From: UMGS1502 sp045545435
GTDB taxonomy: Bacteria; Actinomycetota; Coriobacteriia; Coriobacteriales; Eggerthellaceae
NCBI GenBank assembly: GCA_045545435.1
Contig: JAZQAV010000028.1
Location: 1-5,789, forward strand
Length of the DNA stretch: 5,789 bases
Direction of reading: 5' to 3'
Of the stretch, positions 5,745 to 5,789 are shown piece after piece. Position numbers and translations under genes: made by a program. Positions within the stretch are counted from its first letter, which is position 1. Each line of letters begins with the position of its first letter. Under the pieces are notes generated by a model, which did not search any database, was not told the DNA's origin, and saw only the letters and a list, made by a program, of their open reading frames with translations.

Positions 5745-5789
5745 ATTATTATCTCATTTCCGATTGTAATAAATTGGCGGTGCGGGTAT

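Overview
This window carries five protein-coding genes, most of which share one modular plan: a cytosolic zinc ribbon, one membrane helix, a low-complexity linker and an exported C-terminal domain. The base composition is moderate. Together with the Ser/Thr-kinase-plus-zinc-ribbon gene style, this is compatible with an actinobacterium of the Coriobacteriia type. That placement is an impression from gene style, not a phylogenetic result. No rRNA, tRNA, transposase, integrase or CRISPR array is visible.

Layout. (1) Positions 2-598 (+) hold the 3' part of a gene that enters from the left edge; its product ends in a Ser-rich linker and a beta-rich exported-type domain. A strong hairpin terminator lies at 628-662. 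(2) Positions 704-2875 (-) hold a convergent 723-aa protein kinase: kinase domain, zinc ribbon, membrane helix, then a C-terminal domain clearly homologous to that of the first gene (32 of 69 residues identical in an ungapped hand-aligned block). (3) Positions 2876-3109 form a divergent promoter region with an imperfect 25-bp dyad and a GTTGCGCAAC palindrome. (4) Positions 3110-3595 (+) encode a soluble coiled-coil protein with two zinc ribbons. After 50 bp comes 3646-4623 (+), a zinc ribbon, membrane helix, Ser-rich linker and helical exported domain. After 168 bp comes 4792-5655 (+), a zinc ribbon, membrane helix and Tyr/acid-rich exported domain. A perfect 14-bp-stem terminator at 5712-5744 closes the group.

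How they may work together (inference). The kinase is a one-pass receptor-like enzyme whose exported domain is also found on the neighbouring gene's product. The divergently encoded zinc-ribbon proteins place ribbons of the same type on the same cytosolic side of the membrane. A plausible reading is a membrane-associated signalling or scaffold module. In it, exported domains sense or bind something at the cell surface, while the ribbons and the kinase communicate inside. None of the exported domains is one I can name with confidence, so ligand and output are unknown.
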